In this document: one piece after another, positions 48,838 to 59,006 of the stretch
Layout of the letters: every line of letters starts with the position of its first letter
Numbering within the stretch: the stretch's first letter is position 1
Assembly: GCF_000714715.1 (NCBI RefSeq)
Contig: NZ_JMFO01000002.1
Span: forward strand, 9,496 to 73,495
Direction of reading: 5' to 3'
Length of the DNA: 64,000 nucleotides
DNA from: Candidatus Magnetobacterium casense
GTDB lineage: Bacteria > Nitrospirota > Thermodesulfovibrionia > Thermodesulfovibrionales > Magnetobacteriaceae
Notes under the pieces: model-generated
What the model was told of the DNA's origin: nothing
The model's input: only the letters and a program-made list of their open reading frames with translations
Database searches by the model: none
Translations under genes and position numbers: made by a program

Positions 48838-50604
48838 TCAGGCAGACTCCCTGCATGTTAGTTCAATTTTAAACATGGCCCCGTTTGGTATGTTCTCCAC
48901 GCTTATAGTTCCGGCCATGTGTTCCTCGATAATGATCCTTGACATGTGAAGGCCAATTCCGGTGCCCTGGTCTGGCTGTTTTGTGGTAAAGTAGGGGTCA
49001 AATATCCTGTCGATTACGGTGTTGTCAATACCTCCGCCGTTGTCGCTGATCCTCAGCACTGCCCTGTTGTCTTCCCTGTTGAGTTTGATGGAGATCAGGC
49101 CCTTTTCCTTGCCCATATCGCCCTTTTCCCTTCTATGTAGTATGGCGTCACGGGCGTTGCCTATGACGTTAAGCATCACCTGCTTGAATTCATTGGGCAA
49201 TCCGCTGGTTATCAGGCGAGTCAGCCCATGGCTGTCAACCGTAATGCCTATGTAGTTATGCCTCAACTGATCACTGACCAGGGAGATGACCTTGCCTACG
49301 GTTGAGATTAGCTCAAAGTCCACCATCTCTTTGTCGGCCCGGAAGAAGTTTCTGAAGTCGTCGATGGTCTTTGACATGTCGTAGATGATCTCCATGCCAC
49401 GCTTGATGTTGGTGTCAATGTATTCCTTGTTCAATTCTCCAAAGGTAAAGGCATCTTCAAAGTCCTGAATAATCATCCCTATGGCGTTGAGAGGTTGCCT
49501 CCACTGGTGGGCAATGGCCCCGATCATATCGCCCATGGCAGCGAGCTTTGACTGATGTATCAGCATTACTTCCTGCTGTCCGCGCTTGTCCGTTTCCTTG
49601 CGAACCCTTGCCTCAAGGGTTGCGTTGAGTTCCTCCAGTTGTTGTGTCTTTATGGTCAGGGAGGTCTCTATGCGTTGCCTAAGTTGTTCACCCTTATAGG
49701 CCATTATAATGTTTCCACAGGTTGACATCAGAGGCTGGAGAAACTCCACGTGTTCATCCCTGTACCCTCCCTGTTTGTTGGTGATACCCACCATCCCCAC
49801 CAACGTGTTGCCACCATAAAACGGGATGCCAAGAAATGACCTGATAGGTGGATGCCCCTCCGGAAGTCCTCCGCTGCGGGGGTCACTCAGGGGAGCATTG
49901 GATATAACGGCCTGACCCGTTGTCAGTACCCGACCATAGAGGCTGTTGACATTGGAAAATTCTATGACCTTGGGCGATTTATCATTGTAGTAATCCCTCA
50001 TTTCCTCTGTCCATGCAGTGCTTGTGATGGCAAACGTCCTCATGTATGGTTGTCCCTGCCTGTTTTGAAGCACCTCGCCTATAAATCCATATTCGCTTTC
50101 GGTCAGCAAGAGGAGGTTGTTTAATATTTCGGTAAATAGTTTGTTGGGCTCCACGGATAAGATAAACTGCGATTGTATATGTCTTATGAGTTCCAGCAAC
50201 TGGTTGGTCTGTCTGAAACTGTCTGCCATATTCCTTATATCGGTGATATTGGTAACAAAAGCCACACTGCCAATGATGTTTCCCTCTCTGTCTCTTAACG
50301 TATTGGCATTAAATATGGTGGGGATCATGGAGCCGTCTTTGGCCCTCAGGGTGATTTCGTAGGTGCGGTGTTGCCGGCGGGGGATTTTGGCGGTCTGTTG
50401 TCTGAATATCTCTTCGTTTTTCTTGTCAACGAAATCAAATGGCTGTTTACCCAGCATTTCGGACCGCTGATATCCCAACAGGTGGCACAGGGCGTCATTG
50501 ACATCCACCGTCACAAGGTCTTTGTTTATCCTCCAGAAGCCCTCCGCTGTAGCGTTCATAATGGTGCTGAATAGCCACTCGTTATCTTTTTGCGTATCTA
50601 CCAT
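48838..50604 (-). CDS. PAS-GAF sensor histidine kinase
   Basis: A 588-residue soluble kinase: PAS (FSTIMNATAEGFWRINKDLV, residues 10-125), GAF (145-315), coiled coil, and a kinase core. H-box is IAHQWRQPLNAIGM (phospho-His), N-box NVIGNARDAI, G1 ISDNGGGI, G2 GTGIGLHMSR. It has no receiver, so a separate response regulator is needed; none is adjacent. The start at 50604 follows AAAGGA by six bases. ATGs at 50631 and 50757 lack such a site, and the latter lies in a repeat. Confidence 0.88.
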   Translation of the reverse strand: MVDTQKDNEWLFSTIMNATAEGFWRINKDLVTVDVNDALCHLLGYQRSEMLGKQPFDFVDKKNEEIFRQQTAKIPRRQHRTYEITLRAKDGSMIPTIFNANTLRDREGNIIGSVAFVTNITDIRNMADSFRQTNQLLELIRHIQSQFILSVEPNKLFTEILNNLLLLTESEYGFIGEVLQNRQGQPYMRTFAITSTAWTEEMRDYYNDKSPKVIEFSNVNSLYGRVLTTGQAVISNAPLSDPRSGGLPEGHPPIRSFLGIPFYGGNTLVGMVGITNKQGGYRDEHVEFLQPLMSTCGNIIMAYKGEQLRQRIETSLTIKTQQLEELNATLEARVRKETDKRGQQEVMLIHQSKLAAMGDMIGAIAHQWRQPLNAIGMIIQDFEDAFTFGELNKEYIDTNIKRGMEIIYDMSKTIDDFRNFFRADKEMVDFELISTVGKVISLVSDQLRHNYIGITVDSHGLTRLITSGLPNEFKQVMLNVIGNARDAILHRREKGDMGKEKGLISIKLNREDNRAVLRISDNGGGIDNTVIDRIFDPYFTTKQPDQGTGIGLHMSRIIIEEHMAGTISVENIPNGAMFKIELTCRESA

Positions 50605-50756
50605 CTGATATCCTTTTGCCGTATCCTTCATGTTAACTGCATAGGGAAGACTTAAGAGCCTCCCTCTTCTATTATGATGAAATGCTAAAATTATGTCAAA
50701 ACCCCCGTGTTTCAGATTCGGCTTTTTTTTACTTAAGTTAAATGGTATCCTCTTCA

Positions 50757-50880
50757 TATTTCATGGTAACTATACTTTTACGCATACTGGATTCCTGGTC
50801 AAGCCAGGAATGACACACTTAGAAAACGGCTGTAACTGTCATTCCTGCGAAAGCAGGAATCCATGCCTTTTAACCGTGAA
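50757..50880. repeat. Palindromic repeat block between the kinase genes
   Basis: TTTCATGGTAACTATACTTT at the left is the complement of sequence at 44003 and 59866. Next come two ATTCCTG..CAGGAAT palindromes like those in the 148-bp MITE, and AACCGTGAAATAAA on the right, found again (inverted) near 60910. The rest of the 390-bp gap carries TATAAT (50933) and GGAGG (50983) for the next gene. Confidence 0.6.
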
Positions 50881-50994
50881 ATAAATTTTACCCTGCTTTT
50901 TTAGGAGGATAAGTTAAATGTTTGTTGTATGTTATAATACAGCAGAGTAATAATCGGCGATGTCTGCGATACGTATCAATGGAGGTAGAGGCAT

Positions 50995-53259
50995 ATGATA
51001 CTTAACTTGGGAAGGTATATAAACCTCACGGAGATAGGGCGTGGGGCACAGGGTGTTGTCTACAAGGGCTATGACACGGTCATAGAGAGGATCGTTGCTG
51101 CCAAGACCGCCGGAAATCTCGACGAGGCAAAGAACCTCGGTAAACTCCACCATCCAAACATAACCATGATCTACGATGTGGAAAAGTTTAACGACACACA
51201 CTTTATATTCATGGAGTATGTCAACGGTGTGACCCTCAAGGGCATCATAGCGGAGCAACACCGACTTCCGCTTAAGGAAAAGATAAAGATCATCATCCTG
51301 ATTGCCAGGGCGCTGCACTATGCCCACCAGAACGGCATCATACACAAGGACATCAAACCGGCCAACATCATGGTAATTGACGACAGCCAGATAAAGATCA
51401 TGGACTTTGGCATCGCCACTGCCGAAACCAAGTCCAACGACAGCTCAAGGACATATCTCACCGGCACGCCGCACTACATGTCACCGGAGCAGCTCTTTGG
51501 ACAACCCCTCAACCGACAGACCGATATATACTCGCTCTCCGTCCTGGCATACGAAATATTTACGGGCACAAAGCCGTTCCTTGCCGAATCTCTGAAGGCA
51601 CTGTTTAAGACCGTCCTCAATGACACCCCCACACCGCCGCACGAACTCAACCCCGATATCCCACAAGAAATCAGCAGGATCGTCCTGCGCGGCCTGGAAA
51701 AAAACAAGGAAGACCGCTATCCCTCAGCCGCCGACATGGCCGATGACCTCGAACTCTTCCTGCACGCCATCGAAAAAGAGGAGTGCGCAGACCTCCCCGA
51801 ACTCACGGACAACGACATGCGGGCACTAATCATCTCACTCAAGGACAGCTACACCTTCTTTTGTGACTTCACGCCAAACGAAATATACCAGATCATGAAC
51901 ATGAGCACGATAGTCTACTTCCCGCGTGGCGAGGTGATCTTCAAAGAGGGCATGGTAGGTCAGAAGATGTACATAGTTGTCAGTGGCAGTGTCACCATAT
52001 CGAGAAACGTTGCCGGAGCGGAGGAGGCCATCGCTACGCTGGGACAGGGTGCCTGTTTTGGTGAGATGGCCATCCTGGACCAATCCCTGCGGTCGGCCAC
52101 GGCCACGGCCCAGACCGATTGCACGGCCATTGAGATCAACGAAGTGGTACTCAGAAAGACCAGTGAAAGCCTGTGCTTTAAGCTCTACAGGAATCTCTCA
52201 TCGGTAATATCCGAACGACTTCGCCAGGTCAATGCCAGGTGTACCGAAATGGAGATACAACTGCGGCGCACCAAGACCCGGCAGATACGCTGTGCCATAG
52301 CAACGAGCCTTCTGGACACGGGATGCTTTGAAGACATAATCCCTGTGTATGCACGAAAAGAAGGGACAGAGATACACGTATTGCCGGTCTCTTCGGGATT
52401 GGCCGTGGAACTTGGCAGGCGTGGACATATTGACATGGTCTTTGCCGCTCTCACCGCCGAAGAGGGCGATGATATGGCCAAGTCTGCCTCCTGCGGGAAC
52501 GATAAATACAGGTGCTTTGTCGAGGTGCACAGGCTCAAACGGAACGACCTCATGTTGGTAGGTCACTACACCAATCCGGCGAAAATCCCACCTGGCATCT
52601 CTGCACTTGAAGCATTGCAGGCAATAGCGCACTGTAACGGCTGTCTGTTCATATCGCGCGGAGACCACTCCGGGGTCTATATGCAGGAGATGGCCCTGTG
52701 GAGGGCGCTGGAAATCGACCCAACCTCACAGCCGTGGTACATCGAAACCAGGCAACTCATGGCCGATACCCTCAGATTGACCGAAAGTCTCAAGGCTTAC
52801 ACCATCACCGATAAGGCCACGTTTCAATATCTGACCTCCACGGAGGGCATTAAACTGGATGTACTTGCAGAGAGCGGCTTGAGCAACTATAACTATGTCA
52901 TGGCGGTAAATCCGCTGGTTCACCCATCGGTAAACTACCGTGACAGCATTGAGTTTATCCGCTGGCTGACATCCGACCAGGGCAGGGAGGCCTGTGCCAG
53001 ACTCACAGCCGATACGCCACAGCAGTCGGCCATTGAGCCTGTCATCGCAGAGACTGAGGCTGTGGTGTCCCCCAGTGAGGAAGTCGGTGAGAATTCCAAC
53101 GGCGACCGTGACTTACACAACGACAACTTAGGCGGACACCGGAAGGAGACCGAATTTTCACGCTCCGCATATGAGGCTGGACACTCACACCCGGACAGAG
53201 GCGATGTACAGGGCAATGGCGATACCCCAACGTTGATCGACACCTCAATGGACATCTGA
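50995..53259 (+). CDS. Ser/Thr kinase fused to cNMP-binding and TupA-like ligand-binding domains
   Basis: A 754-residue protein with no signal peptide or membrane helix. Residues 8-260 form a Hanks-type kinase with every key block: GRGAQG loop, K37 (VAAK), Glu in the following helix, HKDIKPAN with D119, DFG (137-139) and TGTPHYMSPE. Residues 295-400 form a cyclic-nucleotide-binding domain (GQGACFGEMAILD, RSATATA). Residues 431-665 match the tungstate/molybdate-binding protein TupA: ATSLLDTGCFEDIIPVYARK, GLAVELGRRGHIDMVF, FISRGDHSG, WYIETRQLMADTLRL, AYTITDKATF, AVNP and FIRWLTSDQG. TupA is normally periplasmic; here it is cytosolic and covalently tied to a kinase. The tail (676-754) is acidic and disordered. 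It probably senses an oxyanion or similar ligand. Confidence 0.88.
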   Translation: MILNLGRYINLTEIGRGAQGVVYKGYDTVIERIVAAKTAGNLDEAKNLGKLHHPNITMIYDVEKFNDTHFIFMEYVNGVTLKGIIAEQHRLPLKEKIKIIILIARALHYAHQNGIIHKDIKPANIMVIDDSQIKIMDFGIATAETKSNDSSRTYLTGTPHYMSPEQLFGQPLNRQTDIYSLSVLAYEIFTGTKPFLAESLKALFKTVLNDTPTPPHELNPDIPQEISRIVLRGLEKNKEDRYPSAADMADDLELFLHAIEKEECADLPELTDNDMRALIISLKDSYTFFCDFTPNEIYQIMNMSTIVYFPRGEVIFKEGMVGQKMYIVVSGSVTISRNVAGAEEAIATLGQGACFGEMAILDQSLRSATATAQTDCTAIEINEVVLRKTSESLCFKLYRNLSSVISERLRQVNARCTEMEIQLRRTKTRQIRCAIATSLLDTGCFEDIIPVYARKEGTEIHVLPVSSGLAVELGRRGHIDMVFAALTAEEGDDMAKSASCGNDKYRCFVEVHRLKRNDLMLVGHYTNPAKIPPGISALEALQAIAHCNGCLFISRGDHSGVYMQEMALWRALEIDPTSQPWYIETRQLMADTLRLTESLKAYTITDKATFQYLTSTEGIKLDVLAESGLSNYNYVMAVNPLVHPSVNYRDSIEFIRWLTSDQGREACARLTADTPQQSAIEPVIAETEAVVSPSEEVGENSNGDRDLHNDNLGGHRKETEFSRSAYEAGHSHPDRGDVQGNGDTPTLIDTSMDI

Positions 53260-53332
53260 ATCTTGGTCAATACCAACTTAACCCACATCTCATCTGCCTG
53301 TACATGTTTTAATATCTATAATCCAAACCAAT

Positions 53333-53721
53333 CTAATCCTGTATTAAACCATGCTTCTTCATGGCCTCCTTCAGGATGGCAGGTGTACATCCCTGGCCTT
53401 TAACAAAGTACTCGTTTGCCCCTTTTTTGTAAGCCTCTTTTTTTTCATCAATATCTTCAAACCCTGAGACCATAAAAACAATGGCAGGGGAGGCTTTTAC
53501 TGTGCCTTCTTCTTTTCTGATATCATCGAGGGTATCCATGCCACAGTAAGGCATCAGGTTATCCAAAACAACAAGGTCAAATTTCTTACCCTTCATGTGG
53601 TGTTTAAATAAAGAAACGGCTGGTTTGCCATCGTCTGCGTCATATACATCACCAAATTTAAAAAAAACTTTTTCAATTTATCCCTGTGTACTTTATCGTC
53701 ATCAGCTATTAAAATCTTCAT
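53333..53721 (-). pseudogene. Receiver-domain protein split by a frameshift in a T8 run
   Basis: From the ATG at 53721 (GGAG seven bases upstream) the frame encodes MKILIADDDKVHRDKLKKFF, then leaves the family pattern and stops. From the same point the next frame encodes KFGDVYDADDGKPAVSLF, then DLVVLDNLMPYCGMDTL (phospho-acceptor Asp), FMVSGFE and EYFVKGQG to the end at 53333. Adding one T to the eight-T run near 53660-53667 restores a single CheY-like receiver of 129 residues. It follows a hybrid kinase by 13 bp and would be its output. An error in the homopolymer, or slippage, cannot be excluded. Confidence 0.8.
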
Positions 53722-53734
53722 ACTTATACTCCTG

Positions 53735-56524
53735 TCAGTGTAAATTAAGTTGCTGAGTTGATATTTGGAATTCATTGAGCTTTTTAACGAATTCCTCATC
53801 CGTTGCAATGTGCAAAAACTCCTTTGCCTTACTGAGTACTTCGATAGTTTTTTCATATTCACGGCTAATATCTTTCACCATATCGTGTGCATCTGAGCTT
53901 ATATGCTTATTTTTTGCCATTTGCTCCAGTTTTTCAACCAGTTTTGACATTTGCAAGGCACCCACAGAGGCGCTGCCTGACTTCAGATCATGGGCAGGCA
54001 TGAGGAGACGCTCTACATCGTTGATACCCACCGCAGCTTCAATCTCTTTTATGTGCCGGGAAAACTTCTCTATGTACTTGTCGATAAATTCGGCCCCTTC
54101 GTCTTCCCACCACTGCCTTTCCTCAGCCAATACCCTGGCGTCAACAGACAAGGGTGCCGGCACGTTTGTATCCTCATCGGCACTCTTTTTTTGATTTATA
54201 GCAACTACTTTTTCTTCCGTGACTCTGTTGATTTCAGCGATAAGCTTATCGACCTTTATGGGCTTTGAGACGTACCCGTTCATTCCCGACTCCATGCACC
54301 TGTCAATATCACTTTTCATGGCATGGGCCGTTATCGCTATTATGGGAATATATGCACCACCCTCTTTTTCCCCTGCACGGATGATTTTCACTGCTTCAAA
54401 GCCGTCCATCTCTGGCATCTGTACGTCCATCAAGGCCAGATCAAAGGACTGTTCCTTCAACATCCTGACAGCATCCTTGCCGTTGTTTGCTATTGAGGTG
54501 TCATGTCCATACCTCTGGAGCATTTTTACTATTAACTTCTGATTTATCTCATTGTCTTCAGCTATAAGAATGTTAAACCTTTTTTTGTTTTCCCTGAGTT
54601 TATGACGGGTAAGCAGAGATGGTTTTGAATCCACTGAATGCTCCCCCATGACTCTCATGATAGCGTCCAGGAGTTCGGACTGTTTAATGGGTTTTATCAG
54701 GTAAGCGGAAATGCCAAGTTCCCTGCATCTGGCTGCATCTCCCCTCTGTCCTGAGGAGGTAAGCATTATTGTGGGAGGCCTTTTGTCCTTACATGTCTGT
54801 ATGATCTTATTCACAAGGCCAAAACCATCCATATTCGGCATATTTGCATCGGTGAGTATGAGGTCAAATGCCCTGCCCTCATCTGTTATCGTTTCCAGTA
54901 TTTTAAGTGCCGCCATGGCATCCTCTGCAAGAACGGGAACCATGCCCCAGTTTATGATAATATCCTTAAGAATACGTCTGTTTGTTGCATTATCATCTAC
55001 AACCAGGATCGACAATCCCTTTAAATTGTCAAAGTTTTTTGGGCCCGGTTGCTTATGCGGCTCGGTCTGCACCCCGAAAATGGCCGTAAAATGAAAAACA
55101 GAACCCTTTCCAGGCTCGCTTTCTACGCTGATATCACCGTTCATCATCTCTGCAAGTTTGCGTGATATAGTCAACCCCAGGCCGGTGCCGCCGTATCTCC
55201 TGGTAGTTGAACCATCAGCCTGCGAAAATGACTCGAATATCTTTTCTCTTCTGTCCTGAGGGATACCAACACCGGTATCCTTTACGGAGAAACGCAGGCA
55301 TATCTTATCATCCATATGGGATTGCGTTGTTACATCTACAATAATCTCTCCTTTTTCCGTGAATTTTATGGCATTGCCAACAAGATTTACTATGATTTGC
55401 CGTAGTCTTCCAGGATCGCCTATGATAAAGTCTGGCGTCTCCGGTGGTACTGAATAAGCCAGCTCAAGCCCTTTCTTATGCGCCCTCAGGGCAAGTGTCT
55501 TTAATGTATCGCCGATATTGTCACGCAGGCTGAAATCTATAGGCTCAAGCTCAAGCTTTCCAGCTTCGATCTTGGAGAAGTCCAGGATGTCGTTTATCAC
55601 CCCCATGAGCGAGTCGGCAGACCTCTTTGCCATGTCAAGATACTCCCTTTGTTCATGGTTCATCTCCGTGTCATACATGAGTTCTGTCATTCCTATTATG
55701 CCGTTTAATGGAGTGCGTATTTCGTGGCTCATGTTGGCAAGAAATTCACTCTTTGCCCGACTTGCTTCCTCTGCAGTAACCCTGGCGCTATGCAGAGAGT
55801 CCATCATCCGGCTTATGCAGTCACTCAAAAACTCAAACTCAGATATGCCCCTATACTGCGGCCTTTCACCCTTTCTAACCGGACCGATAATCTTTTGCAG
55901 AGGGTTGTTTATTGTCATTTTCAAATAGTAGGCAAGCAAGAAAAATGCTGCCGCCAATATAATGCCGGTTATCCTGTAAGCTTTTTTTACCCTGTCCAAT
56001 ATAAAATCATACTCTTTTACATCTTTGATCAGTACGACTTGCCATTGCCAAGGCTCAAAATGAAAATGATAGGCATAAAAATCACCTTGTTTAAACCTCA
56101 TTAGAATTATCTTGTTCTCTTGCGTTGTCTTGTCTGTAATCTCCATTGACTTGCCCGAAAGGCTCTCGGATACAAACAGTTCCTTGTCTTTCTCCATTAC
56201 AACAGCCATCAGGTTATTCTGCCTCATATAGTCCTCGATTACTCCCAATGTCAGCATCTTATTGATTTTTACCTTGCTCTCGTCAGATGAAAGACCGGTC
56301 TTGACAAGCTCGTCTGTAGCTTTATTTGCAATGTTATATATGTCGTGTGATAGTCTTTCCATATCTTCTTTTATACTGCCTTCCGAAAAGTCAGTGATTG
56401 AACTCAGTACAAAGATGTAAAGACTCCCACCCATTAGTGCTATAAAAAAAACAATAGGCGCTATAATCCTGATAGAAAGAGTATTGGTTATTTTGTTTAA
56501 AAACCATCTCATATCAAGGCTCAA
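53735..56524 (-). CDS. Hybrid sensor histidine kinase with two receivers and Hpt
   Basis: A 929-residue membrane kinase. It has a helix at residues 18-40 ([20 protein letters not shown]), a periplasmic sensor region (to about 180) and a second helix ([17 protein letters not shown]). A HAMP-like segment, HisKA ([19 protein letters not shown]), HATPase ([32 protein letters not shown]), receiver 1 ([15 protein letters not shown]), receiver 2 ([15 protein letters not shown]) and Hpt ([13 protein letters not shown] with His) follow. All phospho-sites are present, so a full His-Asp-His relay is encoded in one chain. The gene lies between a periplasmic binding protein and a receiver gene, 12-13 bp from each, forming a ligand-sensing operon. 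Confidence 0.92.
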   Translation of the reverse strand: MSLDMRWFLNKITNTLSIRIIAPIVFFIALMGGSLYIFVLSSITDFSEGSIKEDMERLSHDIYNIANKATDELVKTGLSSDESKVKINKMLTLGVIEDYMRQNNLMAVVMEKDKELFVSESLSGKSMEITDKTTQENKIILMRFKQGDFYAYHFHFEPWQWQVVLIKDVKEYDFILDRVKKAYRITGIILAAAFFLLAYYLKMTINNPLQKIIGPVRKGERPQYRGISEFEFLSDCISRMMDSLHSARVTAEEASRAKSEFLANMSHEIRTPLNGIIGMTELMYDTEMNHEQREYLDMAKRSADSLMGVINDILDFSKIEAGKLELEPIDFSLRDNIGDTLKTLALRAHKKGLELAYSVPPETPDFIIGDPGRLRQIIVNLVGNAIKFTEKGEIIVDVTTQSHMDDKICLRFSVKDTGVGIPQDRREKIFESFSQADGSTTRRYGGTGLGLTISRKLAEMMNGDISVESEPGKGSVFHFTAIFGVQTEPHKQPGPKNFDNLKGLSILVVDDNATNRRILKDIIINWGMVPVLAEDAMAALKILETITDEGRAFDLILTDANMPNMDGFGLVNKIIQTCKDKRPPTIMLTSSGQRGDAARCRELGISAYLIKPIKQSELLDAIMRVMGEHSVDSKPSLLTRHKLRENKKRFNILIAEDNEINQKLIVKMLQRYGHDTSIANNGKDAVRMLKEQSFDLALMDVQMPEMDGFEAVKIIRAGEKEGGAYIPIIAITAHAMKSDIDRCMESGMNGYVSKPIKVDKLIAEINRVTEEKVVAINQKKSADEDTNVPAPLSVDARVLAEERQWWEDEGAEFIDKYIEKFSRHIKEIEAAVGINDVERLLMPAHDLKSGSASVGALQMSKLVEKLEQMAKNKHISSDAHDMVKDISREYEKTIEVLSKAKEFLHIATDEEFVKKLNEFQISTQQLNLH

Positions 56525-56536
56525 AACTGCGGATAT

Positions 56537-57688
56537 CTATTCAAATACAGGTGTCGAAGTCATTAGCTCTTTTGGCCAGACGACTTCTTTTCTACCATTT
56601 TGCCATTGAATTGTAATGGTAAAGTGTTTTATCTGCATACCTGTGCTGTCAACACCATATTTTCCCAATATACTCATAGTGTTCATTTTTGATAACAGAT
56701 GTCTTATTTTTTTTCTGTCAGTGGTCTTGGCCTTTGCGATAGCCGCCTCAAATATTTCACCCGCAGCATATGCCGTTGCAGCATGATATGAAGGAGGTGT
56801 CCCATAAGTGTTTATAAAGGCACGATAAAATTCCGTGCCGGCAGGCATATTTAAACTCTCATGATACTCCCACTGTGATGACGAAAAGGTATGATTTGCC
56901 TTCGTGCCCAGCTTGTCATAATATGCCTGAAGAACAGGGCCAACTGAGGCAAAATATGCCTTTGGGATCCACCGGACATTTTCCAGGGATAAGCGCATTG
57001 CTACCGCTTCGTTAAAGTGTCCGCATACGATAAGACCTTTTGCACCGGATGCCTTTGCCTCTGATGCTATATCATCGAGGTTTTCTTTTCCCTTTTTGAA
57101 TTCCTTATATAAAGCGATACGCAGCCCAAACCTTTCAGCCCATTCCTTAGTGCCGGACGCTATACTCTTTGAGAATGTGTCATCAGCATAGACAATGGCA
57201 ATGTCGGTTACACCTCCGCCGGCCGCCACCTCTAAAAAACCGACTGCATATCTGCTTGCAGGTATGAAAATACCAAAAACGTACTTATACCCCTGTTTCC
57301 ATAATTCATCAGCCGATGCGCCTGAAACAAGTACCGGGTACTCGTATTTTTCCGTTATGGGAAGTATGGCCCCGGTTATACCGCTTGAATATGGGCCAAA
57401 CAGAAGGTCCACCTTATCTTTTAGTATAAGGGTTTCGTAAAGCAATTTTGCGGTATCTTTAGTGTTATTGTCGTCATATACAATAATCTCAACGTTTCTT
57501 CCGAGTATTCCGCCGCGTTTATTGACATGTTTTTGCCAAAGCAGGAACCCTTTCTTTTGCATATCAGCCAGTTCGGCATCTTTTCCAGTTAAACCAAGCG
57601 TCACGCCAAACCTTATGGGCTCTGCCGCTGTTAAGCCCAACAGGGGTAACAGTAAAAACAATAATATGCGTATAAACAGTCTTAGCAT
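56537..57688 (-). CDS. Periplasmic binding protein, branched-chain amino acid type (Peripla_BP_6)
   Basis: A 383-residue exported protein: signal LFIRILLFLLLPLLGLTAA, then IRFGVTLGLTGKDAELADMQ, NVEIIVYDDNNTKDTAKL, LLFGPYSSGITGAILPI, VLVSGASADELW and YHAATAYAAGEIFEAAI. The fold matches LivJ/UrtA/AmiC-type sensors for amino acids, urea or amides. No permease genes adjoin. Instead the hybrid kinase gene starts 12 bp downstream, so it probably hands its ligand signal to the kinase's periplasmic domain. The start is a plain ATG at 57688. Confidence 0.88.
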   Translation of the reverse strand: MLRLFIRILLFLLLPLLGLTAAEPIRFGVTLGLTGKDAELADMQKKGFLLWQKHVNKRGGILGRNVEIIVYDDNNTKDTAKLLYETLILKDKVDLLFGPYSSGITGAILPITEKYEYPVLVSGASADELWKQGYKYVFGIFIPASRYAVGFLEVAAGGGVTDIAIVYADDTFSKSIASGTKEWAERFGLRIALYKEFKKGKENLDDIASEAKASGAKGLIVCGHFNEAVAMRLSLENVRWIPKAYFASVGPVLQAYYDKLGTKANHTFSSSQWEYHESLNMPAGTEFYRAFINTYGTPPSYHAATAYAAGEIFEAAIAKAKTTDRKKIRHLLSKMNTMSILGKYGVDSTGMQIKHFTITIQWQNGRKEVVWPKELMTSTPVFE

Positions 57689-57862
57689 TTAACTGTGTTT
57701 ATGGTACTATAGTTACACCAATTGTGTCAACAGTACGTTAAAAGACCCAGGGCAATCGTATCCAGGAGAGAATGGGGGATTTGATTCCGGTTTTTTTCTG
57801 TATCCTGCTGACATAATTATCACGGAAGTTATGGTACAATAGATAGCAGAAATTTAAATGTG

Positions 57863-58153
57863 ATGGAAAAGGTAAAGAAAAAACCATGTCCCGGTCGTAT
57901 GGCATATGAGACCTTGGTAAAGGCCTTTGAGAAGCTGGATATAAGCAAGAAGGAGAGGGAACCTTGCTGGCAGGCCATGAAGTGCCCCTCGCAGACATAT
58001 ACGCGCTGTCCCGCCTATTTGCATGAGGCAGGCAGGAGATGTTGGCTGTTGGCGGGAACCTTTAGCGGCAAAGACCCCTACTGCATCTACTGCGTAACGG
58101 TCAGGGACTGCCGGGAGTGCAGGTTCTATAAACTGGTCAGGCAAAATCTCTGA
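57863..58153 (+). CDS. Cys-rich two-CW-like protein
   Basis: A 96-residue soluble protein with ten Cys. The pattern CWQAMKCPSQTYTRCPAY, then GRRCWLLAGTF, CIYC and CRECRFY recalls small zinc- or FeS-binding 'CW' domains found at the ends of signalling proteins in Nitrospirota and Deltaproteobacteria. Two ATG-type starts lie side by side (GTG 57860, ATG 57863); the ATG is used. It precedes the sulfur relay cluster by 185 bp; a functional link is not shown. Confidence 0.65.
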   Translation: MEKVKKKPCPGRMAYETLVKAFEKLDISKKEREPCWQAMKCPSQTYTRCPAYLHEAGRRCWLLAGTFSGKDPYCIYCVTVRDCRECRFYKLVRQNL

Positions 58154-58338
58154 TCTCCACGATCTCTCCATCTTGTCTGCATAGCTCAATAGCGATTTTT
58201 TTCTAATGTGATAGTTCTGAGTCTTGCAGTTGCCGGTTGACAAATTATCCGGCTATCTGTTATAAATGTAGACTATAGGATTTTATAGATGAAATTAACT
58301 TACAGATTTATATCACTGGATATAAAGGGGGTGGATTT

Positions 58339-58635
58339 ATGAAATTAGGGGTATTTGTCAGTCAGTACAGCAAAGACAATGATACCCTCAGCAGGCTGAA
58401 GGCTGAAAAGCTCGGAGTAATACTCGTACAAAACGGAGTGTACAACGCAGCCCTGAAGGAAGATGGCAAGTCCTCGCCGATCCTCAGTAAGAACGCTACG
58501 ATATATGCGCTTTCTGAGGATTTGCAGTCACGGGGATTGAGTGTTGATAGTGTTGACAGCAAGGTCAAGGTAGTTGACTATGACGGTCTTGTTGATCTGA
58601 TTTTCAATGAATATGAAAAGATAATTTGGCTATAG
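58339..58635 (+). CDS. DsrH/TusB-like sulfur relay protein
   Basis: A 98-residue small alpha/beta protein (MKLGVFVSQYSKDNDTLSRL, LGVILVQNGVYNAAL, ATIYALSEDLQSRGL) of the DsrH/TusB type, lacking Cys as many TusB proteins do. With DsrE- and DsrF-like partners encoded next it would form the heterohexamer that passes persulfide sulfur during dissimilatory sulfur metabolism or tRNA thiolation. GGGGGTGG before the ATG acts as ribosome site. Its order (H, E, F) differs from the usual E-F-H. Confidence 0.75.
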   Translation: MKLGVFVSQYSKDNDTLSRLKAEKLGVILVQNGVYNAALKEDGKSSPILSKNATIYALSEDLQSRGLSVDSVDSKVKVVDYDGLVDLIFNEYEKIIWL

Positions 58636-58646
58636 GAGAACGACAA

Positions 58647-59006
58647 ATGAGCAAATTAACTATAGGCTGTTTTTCATCTCTTGTGGGGTCAATGACCACC
58701 GATTTTGTTGTAAAACTAGCCGAGGCAACCAGAAAGAAAGGCCATAACGTAGATATTTGGTTATCGGGAAATGGCACAATGCTTTCCAAGAAGGGGCAGC
58801 GCTCCTTTAAAGATTACTCGTCATTGGAGAAGACTATCAAGGACCTGGTTGCGGGCGGCGTTAACGTAACCGCATGTGAGGCCTGTGCCGAGGCCAGGGG
58901 ATACCACAAGGAAGACCTCATCGATGGCTTTGGCAGAAAGAGTATGGACTGGTACCTTGCCAGTTGTTTCAGCGCCGACAGGGTATTGCACATAGGAGGT
59001 GAGTAA
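58647..59006 (+). CDS. DsrE/TusD-like sulfur relay protein
   Basis: A 119-residue DsrE-fold protein: LTIGCFSSLVGSMTTDFVVK, a loop with VTACEACAEARGYHKEDLID and a C-terminal strand (ADRVLHIGGE). The Cys pair in CEAC is at the position where DsrE/TusD carry the sulfur-accepting Cys. The start at 58647 has GGAG eight bases before; the frame also begins earlier inside the DsrH-like gene. The stop overlaps the next start (TAATG). Confidence 0.78.
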   Translation: MSKLTIGCFSSLVGSMTTDFVVKLAEATRKKGHNVDIWLSGNGTMLSKKGQRSFKDYSSLEKTIKDLVAGGVNVTACEACAEARGYHKEDLIDGFGRKSMDWYLASCFSADRVLHIGGE

